The translations under genes and the position numbers were made by a program. DNA of 64,000 nucleotides from Haematococcus lacustris. Its lineage: Eukaryota > Chlorophyta > Chlorophyceae > Chlamydomonadales > Haematococcaceae. Below are positions 22,801 through 31,055 of this stretch, one piece after another. How positions within the stretch are numbered: the first letter of the stretch is position 1; each line of letters opens with the position of its first letter. The stretch is taken from positions 1,815,001-1,879,000 of the forward strand of contig JASKMD010000029.1 of the NCBI GenBank assembly GCA_030144725.1, read 5' to 3'. The notes below the pieces were generated by a model that saw only the letters and a program-made list of their open reading frames with translations, was not told where the DNA came from and did not search any database.

Positions 22801-23364
22801 AACGGAGCTGGCCGCCTCATCGCCAAAGCCATCAGCAAAGGAACCCTGGGCGGATGCATCCGGTTTGCGGACACCGGCAGCTGGGAGAAGGGCGCTAGAG
22901 AAAACCTTGACCTCCCTAACGACACACTACACACCACGCTACGGGCACTCGGCATGAAACCAACAGCGACCAAAAACACTACCAGACCGGACATAATCAT
23001 GGTGGCGCCACAAAGAAAGACGGCCAAACGCGGCAAAGCCACTAAACGGATCACCATCATAGAAATCAAATACTGTGCGGACTCGAGGTGGATGGAGCAA
23101 CTGGACAAGGCCCTGAACCAACACACAAAACTGGCACACACCATGCGCAAGATAGGCCACATGGTCGAGATAAGACCAATCCTACTGGGTATAGGCGGTA
23201 TTACCTATGAAACACACACACGTCAACACCTCATAGCCCTTGGGATCACTCAAACCAACGCCACAAAACTACCAAACAAGCTCACGAGACATGCAGCAGA
23301 AGCAGCCCACACCATTGCCAAAACAAGCTATAGACTTAGAGCTACTAGAAAGGGGGGGGGGTAG
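13879..23364 (+). CDS. Dualen-type polyprotein (2A, two Josephin-like proteases, APE, RT, PHD, RNase H, CCHC, RLE)
   Basis: An uninterrupted 3161-codon ORF. In order: a 2A motif (residues 232-240); Josephin-like domain 1 (C254, H355, D370); Josephin-like domain 2 (C457, H575, D590); a Pro/Thr-rich linker; an APE/exonuclease-III fold endonuclease (N820, E847, D964-x-N966, D1042-H1043); reverse transcriptase (GKAPGPDG at about 1398, catalytic D1530, DYADD 1635-1639); a PHD-type finger (2216-2262); RNase H (D2701, E2744, D2762, H2811); a CX2CX7HX4C knuckle (C2947, C2950, H2958, C2963); and a restriction-like endonuclease core (R3036-P-D3038, E3062-x-K3064). The APE would nick DNA and RT would prime from the nick. 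Why a second nuclease is kept is unknown. The first ATG is taken as the start; a later Met before the 2A is possible. The ORF ends in a G-run. Confidence 0.93.
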   Translation: MHTMGIKTSHPQRTQHEHSVEALYSMGGRLHLGHEWFALLIIPLPRSGTMSHACTAAHVTRSSVCNPQHYRVATSCSAPQRTSTHSGRVITQQRNLETHLLLFGMGIYIITTAPQHGNKPTVKESKQCLRRHKKRLSSYRSTVRTIGYNVMTGMDGTLAASSSLCKLSNTFHLSTHGAKNGRPYTVYQYNSTLHVYCCYQTTIGESNWTTSTFNPIAAARAVYVAWLLLAAGDVEANPGPEVEHFKQDNDSSACQVYSLNNAAGHEWVTMQDIDNFYENRLPKLTDHFERGAWLMARGVDGYSDEVIEMYLRTHYGLAVQSIAQLNQPSDWAADNLGNLAGQYGTHTFLCKKPGHSMAMKCINGAWHLLDSLKTTATPLLHISAATKRTMHQLFVITPNIRSREQIRQCEEKGIHHIISHAEQTRDHDRNTTAPGPTYTPTHNPAQPYMEGQYEECCLVHAFNMAMGKKCIDFHAVIRHCKQLAEHLQHLAQAAREDGHTIRSFNTDHIYHEKGKFSSDTLNHYLHRQHHEMRTYLHPATTYLPTHSITPEAIITAVASTGATHTDAVILLSHHHATVIKHTQQGWYQLDSFNRVPKPLSTPNDWGRLQGNLLTICTGNVRHTRFVRREIWIADPLEATTASALAAHFQDHTDPIDLTNNHIEEGEILAPPPVTTIDADKNSTLDTKRSTTIEDTPLHEEPARPRQRRDIPPVTLRPPAPSGKPRTNRPTTRVDTNTGPSAKRVRATKAHRNDTHTQTLMSQYLCKPTTGAHTTRLNPTIAETQQTTPDNDPRTSQHNNPTTELPQATLNRQHITLTTFNVRGLCRSRNEVLNLVLRHSPDILILTETMTQPKSNKPSSGWLKRVMPNYTVHRHEGHSEVLIGIRHDLAIQMQATMLPPCTDADVNTRCVILSLRQRQSEELTLVATYWPSGNNDDAIPLRRKMQEHIRAATGHLPGSLILAGDINATMRTEDRSEHTEYPQDHMMREFATELRLSEADPGDRAWTYQQPHCNSRIDAILARDARQGPGHRTHVDTNAYLSDHRPLTATLTTTRLGIDLAATHQPLKHSHTILTTPITNKDREAYRLGVQQPSSGAPQLHAQLTAYLAPMYTDATHFLTTLDKANPQQPQRLTLVAGLPAREAVDTAAAMLTTLLETCRGTAMQTCNTKTLTRGGQHYQRRSMCKIRQALGKKLKTTRELSRKARMLFKQNSAHPSIDDVLPETDTINAEVREAVQARQGDGTTENYVQAALAQLTNSYRDQIHKLDDDDSALAIAQARLRMQHLISTQPKKANKYILRPSRTDHKGLQALADPDTKNICTAPADLNRIITAAYRQKLTPPNPKTGHYTNTQTRCYPWTRPKAADPFTLHTCQNIHWMHTAIMDKAFQECISILSGGKAPGPDGIENEIIKMLPWEMRDTIHKLFIIMWATGCTPTTWKTSDTCLLYKDKGQETDLNAYRPVGLANTIYKLWTSLITKALYEYAEANGMLSNCQAGFRSHRDTTQQLQMLVMALEDAKLAKVDIYALLVDFTSAFNTTCQDKLLWIMHDLGFPTDATDAVKDLYTGATTRFRTPYGPTDPVPVDRGTIQGDSLSPFLFLIYIEPLLRWLQVGARGYKFTSDTTDSAGRFTIGSIDYADDIAILCNSISNLRCQADKLSAYSDWGHLIVSHSKTLATAALHKAHQSGRCSTMAEAEKQARRELQAVTLQGKPVTYLKPTSPFTYLGVLLTMTLNWKPQHIAMMTQLRQKLERLRRSFASARQAIHIIKTAIIPSLAYSFCVAPCTPGDLDLYDRAINQCVKKKLRLPLGTPNAVVREDIDKLGLGISSTSKEYHTRNTTALLHSLQSTDTTHAHITRCMLHKQITWLYAQAAKHGHRMLIMLRHTLRARQLLHATTAQLTATQEGQELYPKETKLLGQLMTQNTSPLPLDIVSACMTCLKSLGIRHATELQHTIAGHTYIISGQMLKERFHNKVQQKHYIALNRLTTMATQDRCPTTTEAKDIAAKRDTTLDLPAAQRLIKPWAAGLTELAPTDVEEDTKHRYADIRAYATAKKTTPTEATHVTGHATQPAALEAIKSSSRLLRRENRETQSPPTKPARPKAGTKRNTEGRQIQTIPEDIVHIIGLDLPGLSSWKVDKACRCKPKDLGSILGAMYGHQEAITSIDGWQWDGINKESYYKVHWKPTIIDKWALPLCAEEGYTPSHIEPISREEAKDVCTCELCWLPRGDSPTCHNCKRAYHPACLEEALLSGHKEPGHWLCPICKFGSNEFKTTMRLSAHSDLIRVHWRPTLEPAPLITAHLDYLARRSDYEEENKRIQEARYARPDTQLPTHTRQGLPDPHTWLPRCTNLHSKATFHTYPINPQTDIVGTGKCETFLQLHPHMTTPAMNLSTGEPIMPKHDLVQHVTVHDESGRTIGLLTKQQHQHLHAWLQHTPHTRNLATELVALLRRQDTQSSRHPMRLAQDKALTTLHTTRSFPSTVQRWADPLTVRPETTTYWSPDINDTAFGAHHNCLLVRHTGLSTWNVPADDAVALKCVNHAIHSAHQEEAMATIMLIPGKKGISYPKHIDTLRRYPEYCQHLASIPLNNTNGSKLGKHATLLVYVIWNEAGQLLTTKGNPQGWMASTATALHPDRETHPLLRRPHNQKQPATLPSGHKQHLRLPLDRTLPTLGHTRSQHQLTHHSTTLPRMAITEWTTVAYTDGSCIKTSEPDPARVGAGVYIPESNALLTIAMNDLENNTINKAELTAIHAALKAGARRIATDSLCSLYQIRRALANPMSLINHRHNDILTDIATLIIDSPVTTQFYKVRAHSGIIGNEGADALAKHAALHPEKANTLEYHPTTPKERGIWLNNGTDGENLAPLPDCRHSVRAHMHSKHKLGLANQDSIYYQMTQDITKAAAKGAGERVMTDATISIPAQRTALLYRTGGLYNQKLAMRWKQATDDRCPLCGEADSATHLLSGCSETLPLVQERHNGAGRLIAKAISKGTLGGCIRFADTGSWEKGARENLDLPNDTLHTTLRALGMKPTATKNTTRPDIIMVAPQRKTAKRGKATKRITIIEIKYCADSRWMEQLDKALNQHTKLAHTMRKIGHMVEIRPILLGIGGITYETHTRQHLIALGITQTNATKLPNKLTRHAAEAAHTIAKTSYRLRATRKGGG
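14530..14598 (+). other. 2A ribosome-skipping motif in the Dualen ORF
   Basis: The translation reads AVYVAWLLLAAGDVEANPGP. The C-terminal GDVEANPGP matches the 2A consensus D(V/I)ExNPG|P, with the usual Leu/Ala-rich helix before it. Skipping between G239 and P240 would release a roughly 239-residue leader from the enzymatic polyprotein. 2A sequences near the N-terminus are known in several APE-type non-LTR elements (trypanosome L1Tc, sea urchin and other animal elements). Confidence 0.88.
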
Positions 23365-23435
23365 GGGGTCGGTTACTTCTCGAGCTTGATGGTGGGAGCA
23401 GGCCGCGCCCCAGGCGGCTGCTCCTCCCTTAATGC

Positions 23436-23473
23436 ACGCCGGTGAATACCGGCGTAGTCTTCTTCTTCTTCTT
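23436..23473 (+). other. 3'-terminal stem-loop and (CTT)n tail of the Dualen element
   Basis: ACGCCGG-TGAATA-CCGGCGT (23436-23455) forms a perfect 7-bp stem with a 6-nt loop, followed directly by (CTT)n. The truncated copy keeps it at 6218-6237 with one mismatch. This is the expected place for RT recognition in stringent-type non-LTR elements. Confidence 0.75.
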
Positions 23474-24918
23474 CTGCGGCTCCTGCCCATCCTTTGGATC
23501 TGTCTGATCAACACATCCAAGGATACCGGCTTGACCCTGCGTTTAATGCTGAAGCTGATCTGTCCAGCATGTACCAGGACACACATGGCCTATGGCGGCT
23601 CACTAGTAAGGATAAGGTAGTGGTCCCAAATGACTCTGAGCTGCGCAATCACATCTTACACGAGATGCATGATGCAGTCTATTCAGGTCATGTGGGCATC
23701 AACAAAACCCTGGAACGTGTGTCACGTGTGTTTTGGTGTAACACAATGCGTGCTGACGTCAGGTACTATGTGTCCACATGTGATGCCTGTCAATGTGACA
23801 AGGCGTCCATCTTGAAGCCAGGTGGCCTACTCAACCCGTTGTCTATACCTGACTACCGCTGGGAGTCTGTGTCCATGGACTTCATTACCAAGCTACCCTC
23901 TGGGTCACACGGGTATGATGCTATCTGTGTCTTTGTGGACAGGCTCAGCAAGATGGTGCACTTTGTGTCCTGCTGTGAAGACATGAAAGTATGCCATTTT
24001 GCACATTTGTTCATTGACAATGTGTATAGGCTGCATGACATGCCTGCTGAGCTGATCTCTGACCGTGGCTCACTGTTCACCAGTGTGTTGTGGCATGAGA
24101 TCCTGAGGCGCTGTGGCTCTAAGCCTGCCCTCTCATCATCTTATCATCTTGAGTCAGATGGCCAGGCAGAGCTATAACCGTGTGTTAGTAGAGATGCTTA
24201 GGCACTCTCACCTACTCAATCTGACTGGCCTGACTACTTAGCCTTGGCTGAGTTTGCTGTCAACAACTCGTGGCAGGAGTCCATCCAGTCCACCCCCTTC
24301 CTGGTCAACACAGGTCAGTCCCCTGTGACTCTTGGCCTACGTGACCTGCCTTATGGTGGCCGTTGTCCCTCTGCTCATGCCTTTACCCGTTGGTGGCAGG
24401 ATGTTGTTGCCAATGCCAGGAAGTGCATGGCTGCAGCCCAATCCCGTCAGGCTGCCTATGCCAATAAGGCCAGGCGTGACGTTGAGTACAAGGTGGGCCA
24501 GAAGGTGTTGCTCAGCACCAAGAATCTCAAGCTTAAGCCTGGGAAGGCTCGCAAGCTCATACCTAGGTATGTGGGTCCCTTTGAGATCCTGCTTCTGGTT
24601 GGTGCAGTTGCTGTCAAGCTAGACCTGCCTGCCAGCATGAGCCGTCTGCACCCTGTCTTCCATGTGTCACTCATCAAGCCATACACTGGCACTGATGTTG
24701 GCTTCATGCCACCTCCTGTGACATGGATGGATGAGACTCCTGTGTACTATGTTGAGCGTTTGCTTGACCACAAGGGTGTGAAAGACAACAAAGCCGGTTT
24801 CTACCTGGTGCAGTGGGAAGGTTATGACTCCACTCACAACACCTGGGAGCCCAGGTCCAACCTGACTGACTGTGACAAGGTCTTGGCTGAATACAATGCC
24901 ATCCATCACCTTACTTAA
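23474..24918 (+). pseudogene. Ty3/gypsy integrase with C-terminal chromodomain (part 4)
   Basis: Begins with the right copy of the Dualen target duplication (23474-23487). The first long frame (to 24177) has the H2C2 zinc module (HEMHDAVYSGHVGINKT ... CDACQ) and the integrase core (MDFITKLP, CVFVDRLSKMVHF, LISDRGSLFTS, SSSYHLESDGQAE). One or more frameshifts at 24170-24240 break it. The second frame (24244-24918) carries AEFAVNNS, the GPFEIL region, and a chromodomain (YYVERLLDHK, YLVQWEGYDSTHNTWEP). A chromodomain at the integrase C-terminus marks the chromovirus branch and targets integration to modified histones. No intact polyprotein remains. Confidence 0.92.
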
Positions 24919-25149
24919 GTCCCATGCATGCATGCTGATGCGCTGCTGCATTGTGGCACTCTCTCTCTGTGCTTTCAAAGCCTGCTGTTATGTGTTACAC
25001 TCCCCCTATTACAGTTGGTCTCTGACCACACCCAGCTGTGACCTGGCTCTACCTTCATGGTACCCAGTAGCTGACCCCAGTGAGACCTAGGTCTTGCGAG
25101 TCTCGGGTTTAACCTGAGGCGGAACGGACATCCCCTTGGGGGGGAGGAA
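24919..25149 (+). other. Gypsy 3' untranslated region and polypurine tract
   Basis: Non-coding stretch between the chromodomain stop and the LTR. It ends in the purine tract GGGGGGGAGGAA at 25138-25149, directly followed by the LTR TG, as expected for plus-strand priming. Confidence 0.75.
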
Positions 25150-25449
25150 TGTAAGGGCGCGCTCCGCGTAGTCCCTTAGTATCGTCTGGGCGGTCGCGGT
25201 TAACCCGAGGCAGCTACAGGATACCGATCACACCGCATTAGTGTGAGTTGGCAGGTAAAGCCTAGCAGCGTAAGCTGTGAGGACAACTGGTTCGATTCCA
25301 GGGGGCCCCGTTCTAAGCCCTAGCCTTCTCACGGTGGTGCCTTGTGGCCGACTGTCTCAGTGCCCGCGGCTCGAGTGCCCTCGCGGCCGGCTCAGTGTTG
25401 CATATGGTTCAAACGGTCCAACGTCGCCTTTATGAGGCTGCACGTTACA
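25150..25449 (+). repeat. 3' LTR of the Ty3/gypsy element
   Basis: Begins TGTAAGGGCGCG immediately after the polypurine tract and ends CACGTTACA, giving inverted TGTAA/TTACA termini; length 300 bp. The matching 5' LTR is outside the window, so identity and the flanking duplication (expected to be CGTAG) cannot be checked. A Pol III B-box-like GGTTCGATTCC lies at 25289-25299. Confidence 0.8.
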
Positions 25450-25573
25450 CGTAGCCCCGCTCAGCCACTCACCCACCCACCTCTCGATCCCAAACCATGA
25501 AGAAGAAATTAAGCAAGGCAAAGAGTGCTCATCTCTGCTATACCCTGCTATAGCCCTGCTATAGCACTAACCC

Positions 25574-26493
25574 TGCTATAGCCACGGCATACACAACACA
25601 CTGCTGATTGGGCTAGCTGCATTGGGTGGTGACATCCGCCCAACCATTGAATCCATTGCCAGCTTGCTGGCTCAGTATTGGGTGCCGCTCGGCATGGGAG
25701 CATGGGGCGCATAGTCCCAAGTGCCGTGTGACACACGCTGGGCCAGCTACATCAGCTCGACGGTGTCCATGCTGCGCGTCTAGGCGCATGCGAGAGATGC
25801 AGTGTCACAGCTGCTTGAGCGGCAGAAGGGTCGGTCTCCACCATGGGCTGTCACCCTTAGCCAGCTGCTCCAAGACAACAGCTTGCTGCTCAGGCTCAGC
25901 GTGGTGGCAGTGGTTGAGGAGAGCTTCTTGGTGCCCGAGCTCATGTGGGCCAGCAAGGATGACGGCCTGCACGCTTTTGAGCTCTACCGCCACACCCAGG
26001 ATGTGCTAGCTCAATTGGGGACCTGGGACACATTGCCCCTTCTGGCAGGTCTGCATAGCCAGCTGCATAGCCAGCCAGCTGGGCCGCTTCCTCGGAGGCA
26101 TTGCGCCACTAGGCTCATATCTACTAACACCTGCTGATACCTACTTATAGCCAGGAGGCGATGTCACTCACTCCAAAAGGGCACTCCAAAAGGGCACTCC
26201 AAAAGGGCCCAACTGCATAGCCAGCGCATAGCAGCAGAAGCAGTGTCAGCAGATCAGCGCGAGCAGCAGAAGCAGCAGCTTGCGACCTATTTGCAGGAAC
26301 ACTGTGGTGCTATGTGGACTTACTACCAGCATCATGTGCAGGCTCAAATGGCCTTGCCCCACCTCTTCGCTGCTCTCGGCAGCCCAGACCAAGCTACGCG
26401 CATGGAAGTGGCGATTGATGTGGTGTATCATGCCGAGCTACGGCTGCCGCCGCCTGAGGATGGGCAACAGCGGATGCAGCAGCAGCAGCGGAT

Positions 26494-26527
<34 letters not shown>

Positions 26528-27298
26528 GGGGACCCTTATGGCACTTGGCGTCAATATGCATCTGACATTCGTGCCATGGCTGTGAACGGCGACGCTGGCA
26601 GCCCCGCATTGCGCCTTCACCTCGAACAGTACTACCTTGCCTGCCCCATCTCTAATGCCCCAGTGGAGTCCTTGTTGCAGCTGCTGAAGCATGGTGGTGG
26701 CAGGTACATGGAGCTGCCAGCTCTGCTGCAGTTGATGTCCCTGCGCACACGCAAGGAGGCCATGAAGACTGTGGATGTTCATGATTTGCAGCAGCATATG
26801 GGTCAGCTCCATGCTGAAGTGCGGCGTAAGGAGGATGCCGTAGCTGCAACACAGCGGTCAGCAAAGGCAGAGCGCCAGATCACAAATGCAGCACACAAGG
26901 GCCAAGAGCGGCTTGCAGCGGCCCATGCCCTTGCCTTTGGGGGGCATGATTATGGCCACACAACTGTCAAGGAGGCAATGAAGATGACAGGAAAGCAGCT
27001 TCAATCATACCTCCAGTTTCACAAGCAGGAGGTACACACGAGCTGGAGGGTACCCAAGCTTCAGAGCCACGTGTGCACCCACATCCATGGGAAGCTTGCC
27101 GCAGCTGCGCCCCCTCAGCAGCAGCTGACACCTGCAGGCACCACCCCTGAGCTGGCTGTGCCTGCTGGTGCACCCCCTCAGCAGCAGCAACAGCTGGCAG
27201 CGGCAAGCACGTCACGTAAGCGTGAGGCACCTTCACCTAACAAGTCGAGGGCAGCAAAGCAAGGTGAGACAACACCACAGCAGCCGGTAATGCACTAG
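25574..27298 (+). pseudogene. hAT-like transposase, 5'-truncated and broken
   Basis: Homologous to the transposase at 42385-45792: [46 protein letters not shown] and [17 protein letters not shown] appear in order but in shifting frames with stops. The C-terminal 351 codons (26243-27298) are open. They contain a poly-Gln stretch, [16 protein letters not shown] (the hAT C-terminal SxxxVE-type segment) and a Pro/Gln-rich tail. The end shows a splice-donor-like AAAGCAAG|GTGAGAC at the same place as in the other copy. The N-terminal half is absent; the gypsy LTR lies just upstream. It is a different, diverged family member, not a recent duplicate. Confidence 0.8.
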
Positions 27299-27825
27299 CG
27301 CCAGCAGCAGCTCCAAAAGCTAATAGTGGTATCCAGTCGTCACGACTGCCGTCGTCGCGTCCACATGCCAAAAGCAAAATATGTTCCGACTGCTGCTGCG
27401 CGTTGCAGGTGCCACTCACAACAGTGTGGCGAAGCGTGCTAGTGCGGCGCGCCTCGCATGGGGCGAAACCGCATGAATTCAAGTGTCGATCTTTGGGCAG
27501 GCACTGAGCACCGCTGAGAGCGAGATAGTTTTTGCTGCGTCTGCCACATCGTAGCTATGAGTCTCCTCTGTTCGAAGCACTGTTTACATATATTTTTGAC
27601 TGAGTGGCTGCGGCGATACGGGCTTCCTATCACAGGGGGGTGGTTTTAAGGTAGTTCGGAACGCCTGACTCTATCACTGATAGCATTGATATCCTGGAGA
27701 GCCCCTACACTTCTCCACAACAAATAGTGACTGGTGACAGTGCTTCCCTTACCACTCAAGTGACTAGTGACAGTGTGTCCCTCACCATTAAACACCGCAG
27801 GAGCTGGCCGTAATAAAATATATTC
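27299..27825. other. Intergenic; hAT tail to TspO promoter region
   Basis: No gene recognised. Contains a repeated GTGACTGGTGACAGTG-like motif (27728-27780) and AT-rich TAATAAAATATATTC about 10 bp before the TspO ATG. The regulatory role is unknown. Confidence 0.35.
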
Positions 27826-30800
27826 ATGCAAAAGTGCACGAACACCCCTGCGTCGAACACGGAACATCGAGTTCGCTGCGCAACACTAACATGGCTGGGC
27901 TGTCAATACTGTCGAGGTCCGTTGCGGCCGTGTCGTCAAAAGGCCGCTACTAGTCATAAGGCTATTCCTTCGACGCTTTTTTCGCGCAGGCCGGAGTTTC
28001 AGCTCGCGACATCAGCGGCCGTGGTGTTTGGCGTGCAGCGTTTGGTGCCGACCTTCGACCCCACCTGGTAAGCATCAGGGAGGCAGGAGGGGGTACATGG
28101 CTATATCTGAAGGGCAGGTGCGCGATGATGCCAACGGCTGCCTTTGTCTTCTCTTCGTTGATGTTGAGAGATGTTGACTTGGGTGTGAGGTCAGTAGTGG
28201 TGCAGCTCGTGCCTTTGGGGACTGAGCCTGTCCTGGCTGTCCTGCCGTGCACTGTCCTTGTTGGTCCTGGCTGGCTTGTGCCAAGCCCTGCCCTTGTGCT
28301 TCTAGGTTGAGGCTGCTGCCAGCTCCAGGTCATGCACCACCACCCTGCAGGTACAAGAGCCTGAAGAAGCCAACCTGGACGCCCCCCAATGTGGGTGTGT
28401 GGCAGCAAGTATGCAACTAACATGTGCCGTTGTTAGGCCTCAGGATGGGGTCGCACTGAGTAAGGGGCTAAGGGTAGGGCCAGGGCCAGGGTCAAGGGCC
28501 AGGTAAGTAAGGGGCTAGGGTCAGGGCTCGGGTGAGGGTCACAGGCCAGGTTTTAATCCTGGTTTGACCAGGCTGCCCAGGATAGGGTGCCCCATATCAT
28601 CACCACCCATCAGCAGAGGTCCTGCTGGCACTTTGGTCTTTGGGGTGGGTGCTGCTCCTGGCTGCCGGGCCCCTTAGCCATCAGCCATGGGCCCAGCTGT
28701 TGCTGCTGCTCACTGGGCCACCCCCCGGGCCATCAGGCCGCGCTGCAGTCATGCGGCCACCATCCCTGAGAGGCACTGCATGCCAGTGCCAGGATGTTGG
28801 GCTGTATGTTGCGATGTATTTGCTGTGCTTAGCAGGCAACCTGCACTGCCAAGAAGGAACCTGCCTACCTGCGCCAGTGCCAACATGTTGATCGCTGTAG
28901 CTAGCTGGCAGCTAAACTGGGGTGTGTGCACTGCCTCACCCGCAGTATGTCTTCCCGCTGGTGTGGATCCCCCTGAAAGCCATGCAGTCCCTGGCCCTTA
29001 TGCTGGCTTGGAGGGGAGGCACCATGACCGGTGGGTGCAGCCTTAACCACACTATACACCAGCCATGCACCTGTCTTTGCAAACAGGCAGCGCTTGCAAG
29101 GGTGCAGATGCTGGGCTGGTGTAGGCCCTGTAGGCCTGCGTCGCAGCCAGGCCAGCAGTGGGGTGGGGCAGCACTACAGTGGGGAACAGTGGGGTACTAC
29201 AGTGGGGTGGGGTGACCATCACCAGGGTGTGTCACAGAGCTGCAGCCAGGCTGACAGAGAGCACCCAGCGGCCCCTTCACAGGGCCACCCAAAACAGCTG
29301 CAGAAATACAGAACAGTAGTAAGGTATTGGTACATGTCAACCTAAGCTAGAACACAGACACTGGCTCCAGGCTGGCACAGGGCACCAGGGGACCCCCTTG
29401 ACTCGACCACCTAACCCCGCCCCCTCTGCGGGAGGTTAGACCAGGCAGGGTGCCTGCACCCCCCCACTCCATCCAGGCAATCCATCCATCCATGAGCGGG
29501 AGGTCAGACCAGGCAAGGTGCCTGCACCCCCCCACTGCCGCCCCCAGGCTCAGCCCCAGCCCCCCTGCCCTGTCCAGGGTCTAGCGCCAAGCACCCAGCA
29601 CTGGCCGTGGCGTTGACGACCTTTGGGGCACACCTGTTCCTGGGCAACTGGTGGAATGTGGTGGGTGGAGAGTGGGGCCTACTGCGCCAGACACAGCCTG
29701 CGGGACCAAGGCAGAGGGGGGCCGGCAGCAAGTGGTGCAGAGCCAGCAGGGGACCCCTTGCTTGACGCAGACAATGAACGGGTCCCCATCCAGATTGTGT
29801 ACCCTAACCTGGGTGGTGGCAACATCAGCACAATAGGCTATTTCGACAACGACACTGGCCGCCCCTACCTGCCGTCCATCAACCCAAACGTCTGACCCAT
29901 CAACTGGCATGGCAAACAATATGCATTCAAGCAGTGCATGTCAGGGGTTACCAGGTTAGAGGCTTGGGGCGGCAGGCCAGGGAGGGTGTCCCACGCTCCT
30001 TGACGTGCGGCACCAGGCTACCAGTCCACCCCCTGCTGCCCTCCTCCCCTGTGCACAGACGTGCAGCAGCAGGGCTGCCCCTGGGCCTGCTACTGTGGCC
30101 TATACCCTAGTCTTACACCTGTAGTCTTATACTGCATGTCCTGCTTGTCTCCCTGCCTGTCAGCTGCAGCGCTGACCACTGCCTGGCCAGGTGTTCTTTG
30201 GCCGCCGCAAGCTGCAGCCCTCCCTGCCCTGGATGTACGCGTTTTGGGGCTCGGTGGCAGGTGGGGGCCTGGCACTGATGGCATGTTGCCGTGCTGCTGC
30301 TGCCGTGCTCCTGCTGCTGTGCTGCTGCTACTGCTGCTGCTGCTGCACTTCTTTGACAGGCTGGTACCCGGCCTTGCTGCAGCCCCAGTGCCACCTCCTT
30401 GGCCCACAGTGCAGCTGAGATGCAGGGCTGATGGTGGCAGCGCCCAGTGCACATGTCAGCCCAGATCAGGCCTGGCCTAAGTAGCCAAGTAGGCACCCTA
30501 GTGTGCGACAGCATTGCAACCATGCCTGCACAGCCCAGGCTGTGTGGGTCGGGGTGTGCTGGGGTGGCAGCGCTGAGGCAGGTGTTCCTGCCATTGCTGC
30601 TGCCTGGCTCAGGATCCCGCCTGCCCGCCTCAGAGCCTGTGTAGCCACCGGTTGCAAAGCCACAGCTCATCACTACCAGCCTCATCTCAGCACCAGGTGC
30701 AACAGCCACTCTAGGTGGACTGCCTTGACGTGGCACCTCTACCTGCAAAGAGCATGTCAGCAGCCAGCAGCCCGGTGCCAGCAGCAGCCTCTCAGCCACA

Positions 30801-31055
30801 GGGCCTGCTCATGCCATGCCATACTCACCAATGGGCACCTGACATGCCACAGCCGCCGCTGGGCGCCATTTCAGCAGCATGCATGCAGCCATGTGCTGCC
30901 CTGTCACGGTGTGGTGTGCATGCATGGCTGCAGCGAGTGCGGCGGCCTTCCACCCGCTGGACCCCCGTGCAGCAACGCTGATGCTGCCCACCCTCGTCTG
31001 GGTCACCATTGCCGCTAAGCTCAACTACGATATCGTGCAGCTCAACAGGCCGTAA
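27826..31055 (+). CDS. TSPO: TspO/MBR family membrane protein (six exons)
   Basis: Exons assembled by eye: 27826-28067, 28351-28390, 28946-29030, 29578-29660, 30191-30260 and 30934-31055. Together they are 642 nt (213 residues), all with GT-AG borders and consistent phases. The joined protein shows the TspO landmarks: WYKSLKKPTWTPPN, then YVFPLVWIPLKAMQSLAL (W/P-rich loop and helix 2), HLFLGNWWNVVFFGRRKL (helix 3), PWMYAFWGSVA (helix 4) and LPTLVWVTIAAKLNYDIVQL (helix 5). TspO proteins are five-helix outer-membrane or organelle translocators that bind tetrapyrroles, cholesterol and similar ligands. The first 80 residues include a basic N-terminal extension that could be an organelle-targeting peptide (inference). 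A TGTAA at 31646 is a candidate poly(A) signal. Confidence 0.9.

Larger units (their letters stand above)
13850..23473 (+). mobile_element. Full-length Dualen/RandI-type non-LTR retrotransposon
   Basis: A 9624-bp element bounded by perfect 14-bp duplications, with a single long ORF, a short 3' UTR, a terminal stem-loop and a (CTT)n tail. The ORF combines an APE-type and a restriction-like endonuclease with RT and RNase H. That domain combination defines Dualen, described from Chlamydomonas reinhardtii as dual-endonuclease elements that also carry a cysteine protease. The perfect duplication and intact ORF indicate a young, possibly active copy. It sits in a decayed gypsy element, in the same orientation. 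Confidence 0.93.

Noticed and set aside
25240..25310. tRNA gene in the LTR
   Set aside because: A B-box is present but there is no convincing A-box, acceptor stem or anticodon arm.
30061..31018. Several 60-228-aa ORFs over TspO introns 4-5
   Set aside because: Cys/Ala/Pro-rich frames from GC-rich intron sequence; the supported exons (30191-30260, 30934-31055) explain the coding signal.
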